NCBI RefSeq assembly: GCF_002934065.1
Contig: NZ_CP018049.1
Coordinates: 3,594,501 to 3,658,500 of the forward strand
Length of the DNA stretch: 64,000 bases
DNA from: Pseudomonas orientalis
GTDB lineage: Bacteria; Pseudomonadota; Gammaproteobacteria; Pseudomonadales; Pseudomonadaceae
Direction: 5' to 3'
Below the pieces are notes generated by a model that saw only the letters and a program-made list of their open reading frames with translations, did not search any database and had not been told where the DNA came from. Shown here piece by piece: positions 1 to 8,110 of the stretch (position 1 is the first letter of the stretch; every line of letters starts with the position of its first letter). Position numbers and translations under genes: made by a program.

Positions 1-65
1 AGATTGTCAGTGATGAGTTTCTTGAAGTCGGGATTCCGCATGTGGATATGGTGCGCGGGGACTGA
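1..65 (+). CDS. C-terminal fragment of an unidentified protein
   Basis: In the third frame the window opens inside a reading frame that encodes about 20 residues (IVSDEFLEVGIPHVDM and four more) before TGA at 63-65. The composition looks like ordinary protein and a REP pair follows the stop directly, as is usual for gene ends in this genome. Too little is visible to name the product. In P. aeruginosa small conserved genes lie upstream of the secretin-like gene and aceA, so this may be one of them, but that is inference from synteny only. Confidence 0.5.
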   Translation, partial: IVSDEFLEVGIPHVDMVRGD

Positions 66-83
66 TCCGGGACCGCGTCGCGG

Positions 84-158
84 CTATCGGGGGCAAGCCC
101 CCTCCCACACTTGAAGATGTACTCGGTCAAAATGTGGGAGGGGGCTTGCCCCCGATAG
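84..158. repeat. REPIN (inverted REP pair)
   Basis: Two REP palindromes face each other. The left copy begins CTATCGGGGGCAAGCCCC and the right copy is its inverse ending CCCCCGATAG, with about 25 bp between the TGTGGGAG arms. This is the dominant GGGGGCTTGCCCCC family of P. fluorescens-group genomes. Confidence 0.9.
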
Positions 159-285
159 CTATTTCAGCAACACCAAAAAATGCCCTGCCTTGCCAGGGCA
201 TTTTGCCGTCTACGATTCAACTTGCGACCCGCCGGGCCGACAAACTGGCACTATCCAAGCCAAATGAATTGCAGAGATAACGGAC

Positions 286-1023
286 ATGTCCCTACGCACC
301 CTGCTCACCGCCCTCCTCCTGGCTGCCAGCGCATCGGCCATGGCCGACACCGAAGTGGTCAACCTGAGCAACCGCACCAGCGCCGACCTGCTGCCCGTGG
401 CGCAGAACTTTATCGGCAAGGACGGCACCGTGAGTGCCTATGGCAATCAGCTCATCGTCAACGCGGCGCCGGCAAAGATCGAAGGCCTGCGCACCCTGCT
501 CGCTCAACTCGACACCCCGGCCAAGCGCCTGCTGATCACCGTCGACACCAATGAAAACAACCAGCAGACCAGCGGCGACAGCCAGACCCGTATCATCAGC
601 TACGGCACCACCAGCCGCGACGGCGGCGTCCAGCAGATACAGGCCAGCGAAGGCGTGCCTGCGCTGATCCAGGTCGGCCAAAGCGTACCGCTGACCACGA
701 CCCAGCAGGACAGCTACGGTCGCCTGCAGAACCAGACCCAGTATCGCAACGTCACCCAGGGTTTCTACGTGACCGCCAGCGTCACCGGCGAGACCGTTCA
801 CCTGGCCATCAGTACCAACCGTGACCGCATGAGCCAGGAACGTCCCGATGTAGTGAACGTACAAAGTACCGACACAACTGTCAACGGCCGCCTGGGCGAA
901 TGGATTTCCCTGGCCGGCATCAACCGTGAGACCCAGGCCGATAAATCCTCTACAACCCGCAGCTACGCTACTCAGGGCCGCGATGACCTGACGGTGCGGG
1001 TCAAGGTCGACACGCTGAACTGA
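286..1023 (+). CDS. Periplasmic secretin-N-domain-like protein
   Basis: A 245-residue protein with a clear signal peptide (MSLRTLLTALLLAASASAMA, cleavage expected after residue 20). Residues about 22-95 resemble the NolW/secretin-N fold: a strand-helix-strand unit starting TEVVNLSNRTSADLLP and ending in a leucine-rich segment before LITVDTNE. The rest is polar and beta-rich, with many Gln, Thr and Ser. No C-terminal secretin barrel is present, so this is not a full outer-membrane secretin. It sits directly upstream of aceA, as a similar gene does in P. aeruginosa. The exact role is unknown; a type II or IV secretion accessory is possible. Confidence 0.8.
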   Translation: MSLRTLLTALLLAASASAMADTEVVNLSNRTSADLLPVAQNFIGKDGTVSAYGNQLIVNAAPAKIEGLRTLLAQLDTPAKRLLITVDTNENNQQTSGDSQTRIISYGTTSRDGGVQQIQASEGVPALIQVGQSVPLTTTQQDSYGRLQNQTQYRNVTQGFYVTASVTGETVHLAISTNRDRMSQERPDVVNVQSTDTTVNGRLGEWISLAGINRETQADKSSTTRSYATQGRDDLTVRVKVDTLN

Positions 1024-1063
1024 AGCACCAAAAACTGACTGGCGAGTCGTATTAGACTAAATA

Positions 1064-1089
1064 TGTAGTGCCCCAAAAAAAGCACTACA
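1064..1089. promoter_or_regulatory. Dyad upstream of aceA, candidate RccR operator
   Basis: A perfect inverted repeat, TGTAGTGC-N10-GCACTACA, lies just 5' of the putative aceA -35 box. From memory, the RpiR-family regulator RccR of pseudomonads controls aceA and glyoxylate-shunt genes through TGTAGT...ACTACA half-sites; the match of these half-sites is the basis of the call. The dyad itself is certain, the regulator is inferred. Confidence 0.65.
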
Positions 1090-1095
1090 AAACAT

Positions 1096-1124
1096 TTGAC
1101 GCCCCCAAAAAGGCTGTGCATGAT
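1096..1124 (+). promoter_or_regulatory. Putative sigma-70 promoter of aceA
   Basis: TTGACG (5/6 to the -35 consensus), a 17-bp spacer and CATGAT (4/6 to the -10 consensus). It follows the TGTAGT/ACTACA dyad immediately and would give a leader of about 70 nt before the aceA start. Confidence 0.45.
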
Positions 1125-1200
1125 GGCCTCGCTCCCGCTAATCAAGGGCCCTGGGAAGGGCCTTCGAACCCTACAAGACGCGACGACGAGGTTTAACTAC

Positions 1201-2526
1201 ATGGCACTGACACGCGAACAGCAAATTGCAGCCCTTGAAAAAGACTGGGCTGAAAACCCACGCTGGAAAGGCGTGACCCGCGCTTATTCCGCTGCTGACG
1301 TCGTCCGCCTGCGTGGCTCGGTCCAACCTGAGCACACCTTTGCAAAACTCGGCGCCGAAAAGCTGTGGAACCTGGTCACCCAGGGGGCCAAGCCGTCCTT
1401 CCGTCCCGACAAAGATTTCGTCAACTGCATGGGCGCCCTCACTGGCGGCCAGGCAGTGCAGCAGGTAAAAGCCGGTATCCAGGCGATCTACCTGTCCGGC
1501 TGGCAAGTGGCCGCGGACAACAACTCCGCTGAATCCATGTACCCCGACCAATCGCTGTACCCGGTGGACTCCGTGCCGACCGTGGTCAAGCGCATCAACA
1601 ACTCGTTCCGTCGTGCCGACCAGATCCAGTGGAAAGCCGGTAAAGGTCCGGGCGACGAAGGCTACATCGACTACTTCGCGCCTATCGTGGCCGACGCCGA
1701 AGCCGGGTTCGGCGGCGTACTCAACGCCTACGAGCTGATGAAGAGCATGATCGAGGCAGGCGCCGCCGGCGTGCACTTCGAAGACCAACTGGCCTCGGTG
1801 AAAAAATGCGGCCACATGGGTGGCAAGGTGCTGGTTCCGACCCAGGAAGCCGTACAGAAGCTGACCGCCGCACGCTTGGCCGCTGACGTTGCCGGTACGC
1901 CAACCATCATCCTGGCGCGCACCGATGCCAACGCCGCTGACCTGCTGACGTCGGACTGCGACCCGTACGACCAGCCGTTCGTCACCGGCGAACGCACCCA
2001 GGAAGGTTTCTATAAAGTGCGCGCCGGTCTCGACCAGGCGATCGCCCGTGGCCTGGCCTACGCACCGTACGCCGACCTGATCTGGTGCGAAACCGCCAAG
2101 CCGGACCTGGACGAAGCGCGTCGCTTCGCCGAAGCGATCAAGAAGGAATACCCGGACCAACTGCTGTCCTACAACTGCTCGCCTTCCTTCAACTGGAAGA
2201 AGAACCTGGACGATGCGACCATCGCCAAGTTCCAGCGCGAACTGTCCGCCATGGGCTACAAGCACCAGTTCATCACCCTGGCCGGCATTCACAACATGTG
2301 GCACAGCATGTTCAACCTGGCGCACGACTACGCCCGCAACGACATGACCGCCTACGTGAAACTGCAGGAGCAGGAATTCGCTGACGCCGCCAAAGGCTAC
2401 ACCTTCGTGGCGCACCAGCAGGAAGTGGGCACCGGCTACTTCGACGACATGACCACCGTGATCCAGGGCGGCACCTCGTCCGTGACCGCGCTGACCGGTT
2501 CGACCGAGGAAGAGCAGTTCCACTGA
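1201..2526 (+). CDS. aceA: Isocitrate lyase
   Basis: A 441-residue cytosolic enzyme that cleaves isocitrate to succinate and glyoxylate, the first step of the glyoxylate shunt. The catalytic loop KKCGHMGGK carries the active-site cysteine, and the upstream EDQLAS and the [12 protein letters not shown] segments are typical of the family. Length matches the approximately 430-440 residue bacterial type. The ATG at 1201 is chosen over an in-frame GTG/ATG about 100 bp earlier because [16 protein letters not shown] is the usual family N terminus and a purine-rich ACGAGG precedes it. A dyad and promoter lie upstream and an intrinsic terminator downstream, so it is probably monocistronic. Confidence 0.97.
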   Translation: MALTREQQIAALEKDWAENPRWKGVTRAYSAADVVRLRGSVQPEHTFAKLGAEKLWNLVTQGAKPSFRPDKDFVNCMGALTGGQAVQQVKAGIQAIYLSGWQVAADNNSAESMYPDQSLYPVDSVPTVVKRINNSFRRADQIQWKAGKGPGDEGYIDYFAPIVADAEAGFGGVLNAYELMKSMIEAGAAGVHFEDQLASVKKCGHMGGKVLVPTQEAVQKLTAARLAADVAGTPTIILARTDANAADLLTSDCDPYDQPFVTGERTQEGFYKVRAGLDQAIARGLAYAPYADLIWCETAKPDLDEARRFAEAIKKEYPDQLLSYNCSPSFNWKKNLDDATIAKFQRELSAMGYKHQFITLAGIHNMWHSMFNLAHDYARNDMTAYVKLQEQEFADAAKGYTFVAHQQEVGTGYFDDMTTVIQGGTSSVTALTGSTEEEQFH

Positions 2527-2589
2527 GTGACTGAGTACACGGCCACTGCGGCCCCAGGGAAGACCTAACCGCAGTGCCGCACAGCCATC

Positions 2590-2619
2590 ACGCCCCGACT
2601 GGTTCGGGGCGTTTTTTTT
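2590..2619 (+). terminator. Rho-independent terminator of aceA
   Basis: A 9-bp GC-rich stem ACGCCCCGA/TCGGGGCGT with a 5-nt loop, followed by eight T residues, about 65 bp after the aceA stop. Confidence 0.9.
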
Positions 2620-2655
2620 GCCTGCACATAATCTACTGATGCACCACGAATCCCA

Positions 2656-2744
2656 TGTGGGAGGGGGCTTGCCCCCGATAGCGGGGGGCCAGCAACCGAT
2701 GTGCTGACTGACACCCGGCAATCGGGGGCAAGCCCCCTCCCACA
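2656..2744. repeat. REPIN between aceA and nuo
   Basis: TGTGGGAGGGGGCTTGCC on the left and its inverse ending in CCCCCTCCCACA on the right, about 40 bp apart. Confidence 0.9.
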
Positions 2745-3163
2745 AGGGATTTTGCAAAAAACATTGATCCAGAGCGGTGTCCGCCCGGATCAAATCAGTT
2801 AAAAGATGCGCACCCATAACTAAGCGACACTCAACCAAGTAACGGCAACTTACCCCCTACACGAGAAACATTCGCTTAAACCCCACGCAAACAATATTCA
2901 TTATCATTTGGAATGAGAAAACTTCGTTACCACTTAAACAAAACACATTTGATAAAAAGCCCGCTAATGCCCGCCCTGTAAGGGCTACAGCCCTATAAAG
3001 GTGCACTATGTGCTTATTCCGCCGAATAATTTCGCCACAGGAATTTTACTTGCCCGGTGTTTAGCCATAAAATCACCGCGATTGATTGCAGTGCGACATA
3101 TCGTCACTGCATCGTGACTTTTTCGAGCTCAGAGACCTTTGCTCTCTGTTAAGGATTTCCAGC
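2745..3163 (+). other. Long leader/promoter region of the nuo operon
   Basis: About 420 bp without a convincing gene, notably more A/T-rich than its surroundings, as expected for a promoter region. It contains a Fur-box-like 19-mer (2893-2911), an inverted repeat GCAGTG...CACTGC (3088-3110) and an overlapping GTCAC/GTGAC hairpin followed by five T residues (3103-3123). A good ribosome-binding site AAGGAT is at 3151-3156. I could not fix a single promoter with confidence. Confidence 0.6.
2893..2911 (-). promoter_or_regulatory. Fur-box-like sequence upstream of nuo
   Basis: Read on the minus strand, CCAAATGATAATGAATATT matches the 19-bp Fur consensus GATAATGATAATCATTATC at 13 positions by hand count, including the central block AATGATAAT. 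It lies about 250 bp upstream of nuoA. No Fur-controlled small RNA that I recognise follows it. Confidence 0.35.
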
Positions 3164-3577
3164 ATGACCGACGCGACAGGACTCATGGCCCACAACTGGG
3201 GCTTTGCCATTTTCCTCCTCGGTGTTGTGGGGCTTTGCGCCTTCATGCTCGGCGTCTCCAGCCTCCTCGGGTCAAAAGCCTGGGGTCGCAGCAAAAACGA
3301 ACCGTTCGAGTCCGGCATGCTACCTACAGGTGGCGCCCGCTTGCGGCTCTCAGCCAAATTCTATCTGGTCGCGATGCTCTTCGTGATCTTCGATATCGAA
3401 GCCCTCTTTCTCTTTGCCTGGTCTGTGTCCGTCCGCGAAAGCGGCTGGACCGGATTCGTCGAAGCTCTCGTTTTCATAGCAATTCTGTTGGCAGGTCTTG
3501 TCTACCTGTTCCGAGTGGGCGCCCTTGACTGGGCTCCGGAAGCTCGTCGCAAGCGGCAAGCGAAGCTGAAACAATGA
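3164..3577 (+). CDS. nuoA: NADH-quinone oxidoreductase subunit A
   Basis: A 137-residue membrane subunit of complex I with three hydrophobic helices (about residues 10-33, 66-88 and 95-117). The conserved loop [14 protein letters not shown] and the acidic [11 protein letters not shown] motif in the second helix are family hallmarks, the latter near the quinone channel. The ATG at 3164 is preferred to a longer in-frame extension because AAGGAT sits 8 bp upstream and [14 protein letters not shown] begins like its relatives. It is the first gene of the nuo operon; nuoB follows after 10 bp. Confidence 0.96.
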   Translation: MTDATGLMAHNWGFAIFLLGVVGLCAFMLGVSSLLGSKAWGRSKNEPFESGMLPTGGARLRLSAKFYLVAMLFVIFDIEALFLFAWSVSVRESGWTGFVEALVFIAILLAGLVYLFRVGALDWAPEARRKRQAKLKQ

Positions 3578-3587
3578 GGCTTTGGCG

Positions 3588-4262
3588 ATGCAATACAATC
3601 TCACCAGGATCGACCCGGATGCTCCTAACGAGCAGTACCCCATCGGCGAACGGGAAACCGTTTCCGACCCGTTAGAAGACCAAGTCCACAAGAACATCTA
3701 CATGGGCAAGCTGGAAGACGTGCTGAGTGGCGCGGTCAACTGGGGGCGTAAAAACTCCCTGTGGCCGTACAACTTCGGCCTTTCGTGCTGCTACGTGGAA
3801 ATGACCACCGCCTTCACGGCGCCCCACGACATCGCGCGCTTTGGCGCCGAGGTTATCCGGGCATCGCCGCGCCAGGCGGATTTCATGGTTATCGCCGGTA
3901 CCTGCTTTATCAAGATGGCGCCGATCATCCAGCGTCTCTATGAGCAAATGCTCGAACCGAAATGGGTGATCTCCATGGGTTCGTGCGCCAACTCCGGTGG
4001 CATGTACGACATCTACTCCGTCGTTCAAGGGGTGGACAAGTTCCTGCCCGTGGACGTCTACGTGCCTGGCTGCCCGCCCCGTCCCGAAGCATTCCTGCAA
4101 GGCTTGATGCTGTTGCAGGAATCGATTGGCAAGGAGCGTCGCCCGCTGTCCTGGGTCGTCGGCGATCAAGGCGTGTACCGCGCCGAGATGCCGTCCCAAA
4201 AGGAACAGCGCCGCGAACAGCGAATCGCAGTCACCAACCTGCGCAGCCCCGACGAAGTCTGA
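3588..4262 (+). CDS. nuoB: NADH-quinone oxidoreductase subunit B
   Basis: A 224-residue peripheral subunit that holds cluster N2, the [4Fe-4S] centre that hands electrons to quinone. The ligand motifs are visible: GLSCCYVEM (paired cysteines), [13 protein letters not shown] and [11 protein letters not shown], and VPGCPPRPE. Start is the ATG giving [13 protein letters not shown]; an in-frame TTG two codons earlier is less likely. It is 72 bp upstream of nuoCD, the largest gap in the early part of the operon. The C-terminal approximately 30 residues are charged and probably flexible. Confidence 0.97.
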   Translation: MQYNLTRIDPDAPNEQYPIGERETVSDPLEDQVHKNIYMGKLEDVLSGAVNWGRKNSLWPYNFGLSCCYVEMTTAFTAPHDIARFGAEVIRASPRQADFMVIAGTCFIKMAPIIQRLYEQMLEPKWVISMGSCANSGGMYDIYSVVQGVDKFLPVDVYVPGCPPRPEAFLQGLMLLQESIGKERRPLSWVVGDQGVYRAEMPSQKEQRREQRIAVTNLRSPDEV

Positions 4263-4334
4263 TCCAGCCCGCTTCTTTTTATAGAACGAAAACCTGGCTT
4301 CATTCTTTACGTTGACCGAAAGCGATAAAAAACC

Positions 4335-6119
4335 ATGACTACAGGCAGTGCTCTGTATATCCCGCCTTACAAGGCAGACGACCAGGATGTGGTTGTCGAA
4401 CTCAATAACCGTTTTGGCCCTGACGCCTTCACCGCCCAGGCCACACGCACCGGTATGCCGGTGCTGTGGGTGGCGCGTGCCAGGCTTGTCGAAGTCCTGG
4501 GCTTCCTGCGCAACCTGCCCAAGCCGTACGTCATGCTCTATGACCTGCATGGCGTGGACGAGCGTCTGCGCACCAAGCGCCAGGGCTTGCCGAGCGGCGC
4601 CGATTTCACCGTGTTCTACCACTTGATGTCGCTGGAACGTAACAGCGACGTGATGATCAAGGTCGCGCTGAGCGAGAGCGACCTGAGCGTCCCGACCGTG
4701 ACCGGTATCTGGCCGAACGCCAGCTGGTACGAGCGTGAAGTCTGGGACATGTTCGGTATCGACTTCCCGGGCCACCCGCACCTGACGCGCATCATGATGC
4801 CGCCGACCTGGGAAGGTCACCCGCTGCGCAAGGACTACCCTGCCCGCGCCACCGAATTCGACCCGTTCAGCCTGACCCTCGCCAAGCAGCAGCTTGAAGA
4901 AGAGGCCGCGCGCTTCCGTCCGGAAGACTGGGGCATGAAGCGTTCCGGCACCAACGAGGACTACATGTTCCTCAACCTGGGCCCGAACCACCCTTCGGCC
5001 CACGGTGCCTTCCGTATCATCCTGCAACTGGACGGCGAGGAAATCGTCGACTGCGTCCCGGACATCGGCTACCACCACCGTGGCGCCGAGAAGATGGCCG
5101 AGCGTCAATCCTGGCACAGCTTCATCCCCTACACCGACCGTATCGACTACCTCGGCGGCGTGATGAACAACCTGCCGTACGTGCTCTCGGTCGAGAAGCT
5201 GGCCGGTATCAAGGTGCCGGACCGCGTCGACACCATCCGCATCATGATGGCCGAGTTCTTCCGCATCACCAGCCACCTGCTGTTCCTGGGTACCTACATC
5301 CAGGACGTCGGCGCCATGACCCCGGTGTTCTTTACCTTCACCGACCGTCAGCGCGCCTACAAGGTCATCGAAGCGGTCACCGGTTTCCGCCTGCACCCGG
5401 CCTGGTACCGCATCGGCGGCGTGGCCCACGACCTGCCGAACGGCTGGGAGCGCCTGGTCAAGGAATTCATCGACTGGATGCCCAAGCGTCTGGACGAGTA
5501 CCAGAAGGCCGCCCTGGATAACAGCATCCTCAAGGGCCGTACCATCGGCGTCGCGCAATACAACACCAAAGAGGCCCTGGAATGGGGCGTCACCGGTGCC
5601 GGCCTGCGTTCCACCGGTTGCGACTTCGACCTGCGCAAGGCGCGCCCGTACTCCGGCTACCAGAACTTCGAATTCGAAGTGCCGCTGGCGGCCAATGGCG
5701 ACGCCTACGACCGTTGCATCGTGCGCGTCGAAGAAATGCGCCAGAGCCTGAAGATCATCGAGCAGTGCATGCGCAACATGCCGGCCGGCCCGTACAAGGC
5801 GGATCACCCGCTGACCACGCCGCCGCCCAAAGAGCGCACGCTGCAGCACATCGAGACCCTGATCACGCACTTCCTGCAGGTTTCGTGGGGCCCGGTGATG
5901 CCGGCCAACGAGTCCTTCCAGATGATTGAAGCGACCAAGGGCATCAACAGTTATTACCTGACGAGCGATGGCGGCACCATGAGCTACCGCACCCGGATTC
6001 GCACCCCAAGCTTCCCGCACTTGCAGCAGATCCCTTCGGTGATCAAAGGCGAGATGGTAGCGGACTTGATTGCGTACCTGGGTAGTATCGATTTCGTTAT
6101 GGCCGACGTGGACCGCTAA
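4335..6119 (+). CDS. nuoC: NADH-quinone oxidoreductase subunit C/D fusion
   Basis: A 594-residue fused subunit, as in other gammaproteobacteria, where it is named nuoC or nuoCD. Residues about 1-190 are the NuoC (30-kDa) domain with [22 protein letters not shown] signature and HPLRKDYP. Residues about 210-594 are the NuoD (49-kDa) domain, with [26 protein letters not shown] and the C-terminal [11 protein letters not shown] typical of this quinone-site subunit. It forms the quinone-reduction chamber with NuoB. nuoE starts two bases after the stop. Confidence 0.97.
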   Translation: MTTGSALYIPPYKADDQDVVVELNNRFGPDAFTAQATRTGMPVLWVARARLVEVLGFLRNLPKPYVMLYDLHGVDERLRTKRQGLPSGADFTVFYHLMSLERNSDVMIKVALSESDLSVPTVTGIWPNASWYEREVWDMFGIDFPGHPHLTRIMMPPTWEGHPLRKDYPARATEFDPFSLTLAKQQLEEEAARFRPEDWGMKRSGTNEDYMFLNLGPNHPSAHGAFRIILQLDGEEIVDCVPDIGYHHRGAEKMAERQSWHSFIPYTDRIDYLGGVMNNLPYVLSVEKLAGIKVPDRVDTIRIMMAEFFRITSHLLFLGTYIQDVGAMTPVFFTFTDRQRAYKVIEAVTGFRLHPAWYRIGGVAHDLPNGWERLVKEFIDWMPKRLDEYQKAALDNSILKGRTIGVAQYNTKEALEWGVTGAGLRSTGCDFDLRKARPYSGYQNFEFEVPLAANGDAYDRCIVRVEEMRQSLKIIEQCMRNMPAGPYKADHPLTTPPPKERTLQHIETLITHFLQVSWGPVMPANESFQMIEATKGINSYYLTSDGGTMSYRTRIRTPSFPHLQQIPSVIKGEMVADLIAYLGSIDFVMADVDR

Positions 6120-6121
6120 GC

Positions 6122-6619
6122 ATGAACAGCACGCTTATCCAGACAGACCGTTTCACCCTGAGTGAAACCGAGCGCTCGGCCATCGAGCACGAGCTGCATC
6201 ACTACGAAGACCCGCGCGCGGCGTCGATCGAAGCCTTGAAGATCGTCCAGAAGGAACGTGGCTGGGTGCCGGACGGCGCCCTCTACGCCATCGGCGAGAT
6301 CCTCGGCATCCCCGCCAGCGACGTTGAAGGCGTGGCCACGTTCTACAGCCAGATCTTCCGCCAGCCGGTGGGCCGCCACATCATTCGCGTGTGCGACAGC
6401 ATGGTTTGCTACATCGGTGGCCACGAGTCCGTGGTCAGCGAAATCCAGGCCAAGCTGGGCATCGGCCTGGGCCAGACCACCGCCGACGGCCGCTTCACGC
6501 TGCTGCCGGTGTGCTGCCTGGGCAACTGCGACAAGGCGCCGGCGTTGATGATCGACGACGACACATTCGGTGACGTACAGCCTGCTGGCGTGACCCAATT
6601 GCTCGAGGGCTACCCATGA
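6122..6619 (+). CDS. nuoE: NADH-quinone oxidoreductase subunit E
   Basis: A 165-residue subunit of the NADH dehydrogenase module carrying [2Fe-2S] cluster N1a. The four ligands are in CDSMVC (about residues 92-97) and CCLGNCD (about 133-139), a thioredoxin-like arrangement. The N-terminal helical part includes the usual [18 protein letters not shown] segment. Its TGA overlaps the nuoF ATG (ATGA), so the two are translationally coupled, which fits their tight NuoE-NuoF complex. Confidence 0.97.
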   Translation: MNSTLIQTDRFTLSETERSAIEHELHHYEDPRAASIEALKIVQKERGWVPDGALYAIGEILGIPASDVEGVATFYSQIFRQPVGRHIIRVCDSMVCYIGGHESVVSEIQAKLGIGLGQTTADGRFTLLPVCCLGNCDKAPALMIDDDTFGDVQPAGVTQLLEGYP

Positions 6620-7974
6620 CCCTGACTTCCTTCGGCCCGGCCAACCTGATCAAGCGTTCGGCCGAGACCCACCCGCTGACCTGGCGCCTGCGTGATGACG
6701 GTGAGCCGGTATGGCTCGACGAATATCAGGCCAAGAACGGCTACGCCGCCGCGCGCAAGGCCTTCGCCGACATGGCCCAGGACGATATCGTCCAGACCGT
6801 GAAGGACGCCGGCCTCAAGGGCCGCGGCGGTGCAGGCTTCCCCACCGGCGTGAAGTGGGGCCTGATGCCCAAAGACGAATCCATCAACATCCGTTACCTT
6901 TTGTGCAACGCGGATGAAATGGAGCCGAACACCTGGAAAGACCGCATGCTGATGGAGCAACTGCCCCATCTGCTGATCGAAGGCATGCTGATCAGCGCCC
7001 GCGCGCTGAAAACCTACCGGGGTTATATCTTCCTGCGCGGCGAATACACCACCGCCGCCAAGCACCTCAACCGTGCCGTGGCCGAAGCCAAGGCAGCGGG
7101 CCTGCTGGGCAAGAACATCCTGGGTTCGGGTTTCGACTTCGAACTGTTCGTGCACACCGGCGCCGGGCGTTATATCTGCGGTGAAGAAACCGCACTGATC
7201 AACTCCCTCGAAGGCCGCCGCGCCAACCCGCGCTCCAAGCCACCCTTCCCTGCCGCCGTGGGCGTGTGGGGCAAGCCGACCTGTGTGAACAACGTCGAGA
7301 CCCTGTGCAACGTGCCGGCGATCATCGCCGACGGCGTGGACTGGTACAAATCGTTGGCCCGTGAAGGCAGTGAAGACATGGGCACCAAGCTCATGGGCTT
7401 CTCCGGCAAGGTCAAGAACCCGGGCCTGTGGGAACTGCCGTTCGGCGTGACCGCGCGCGAGTTGTTCGAGGACTACGCCGGCGGCATGCGCGACGGCTAC
7501 ACCTTGAAAGCCTGGCAGCCAGGCGGCGCCGGCACCGGCTTCCTGCTGCCCGAGCACCTCGACGCACAGATGTATGCCGGCGGCATCGGCAAGGTGGGCA
7601 CCCGGATGGGCACCGGCCTGGCCATGGCGGTCGACAACACCGTGAACATGGTCTCGCTGCTGCGCAACATGGAGCAGTTCTTTGCCCGCGAATCCTGCGG
7701 TTTCTGCACGCCATGCCGCGACGGCCTGCCGTGGAGCGTGAAGCTGCTGATGGCTCTGGAAAACGGCGAAGGCCGCGAGGGTGACATCGAAACCCTGCTC
7801 GGGCTGGTCGGTTTCCTCGGCCCAGGCAAGACCTTCTGTGCTCACGCACCGGGCGCCGTGGAGCCATTGGGCAGCGCAATCAAATACTTCCGCTCTGAAT
7901 TCGAGGCCGGCATCGCGCCAACCCGCGCGGGCGAACTCACTCAGGTGGTATCACCGACCATGGTCGGTGCGTAG
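6616..7974 (+). CDS. nuoF: NADH-quinone oxidoreductase subunit F
   Basis: A 452-residue subunit that binds NADH, FMN and cluster N3. [17 protein letters not shown] is the NADH/FMN-binding glycine-rich motif and [16 protein letters not shown] follows. [14 protein letters not shown], with a fourth cysteine in the later FCAHAPGA, supplies the [4Fe-4S] cluster. It oxidises NADH and passes electrons to NuoE and NuoG. After its stop a 136-bp gap with a strong hairpin separates it from nuoG, unusual inside this otherwise tightly packed operon. Confidence 0.97.
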   Translation: MTLTSFGPANLIKRSAETHPLTWRLRDDGEPVWLDEYQAKNGYAAARKAFADMAQDDIVQTVKDAGLKGRGGAGFPTGVKWGLMPKDESINIRYLLCNADEMEPNTWKDRMLMEQLPHLLIEGMLISARALKTYRGYIFLRGEYTTAAKHLNRAVAEAKAAGLLGKNILGSGFDFELFVHTGAGRYICGEETALINSLEGRRANPRSKPPFPAAVGVWGKPTCVNNVETLCNVPAIIADGVDWYKSLAREGSEDMGTKLMGFSGKVKNPGLWELPFGVTARELFEDYAGGMRDGYTLKAWQPGGAGTGFLLPEHLDAQMYAGGIGKVGTRMGTGLAMAVDNTVNMVSLLRNMEQFFARESCGFCTPCRDGLPWSVKLLMALENGEGREGDIETLLGLVGFLGPGKTFCAHAPGAVEPLGSAIKYFRSEFEAGIAPTRAGELTQVVSPTMVGA

Positions 7975-7983
7975 AGCTTAAAG

Positions 7984-8013
7984 AAGCGAAGGGTCCGTGC
8001 CCTTCGCTTTTCT
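7984..8013 (+). terminator. Terminator-like hairpin inside the nuo operon
   Basis: A perfect 10-bp stem AAGCGAAGGG/CCCTTCGCTT with a 6-nt loop, followed by TTCT, 10 bp after the nuoF stop. The T-tract is short, so it may act as a partial terminator or an mRNA processing or stability element rather than a full stop. Confidence 0.55.
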
Positions 8014-8110
8014 CATGTGCGGACGCCTTGATGGCTGTGTTGATGCACATGAATAACAAGATTCCATTAGCCACGCCCGCTGACAACGGGCCAACGAAGA
8101 ACTTTGAACC

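Noticed and set aside
1171..2838. Open frame of 555 codons antisense to aceA
   Set aside because: It is the GC-rich mirror of the isocitrate lyase gene; low-complexity His/Val/Gly composition, no family similarity, and the sense gene is certain.
3672..6020. Long open frame of 782 codons antisense to nuoB/nuoCD
   Set aside because: Shadow of strongly conserved complex I genes; repetitive His, Gly and Val content and no start signal.
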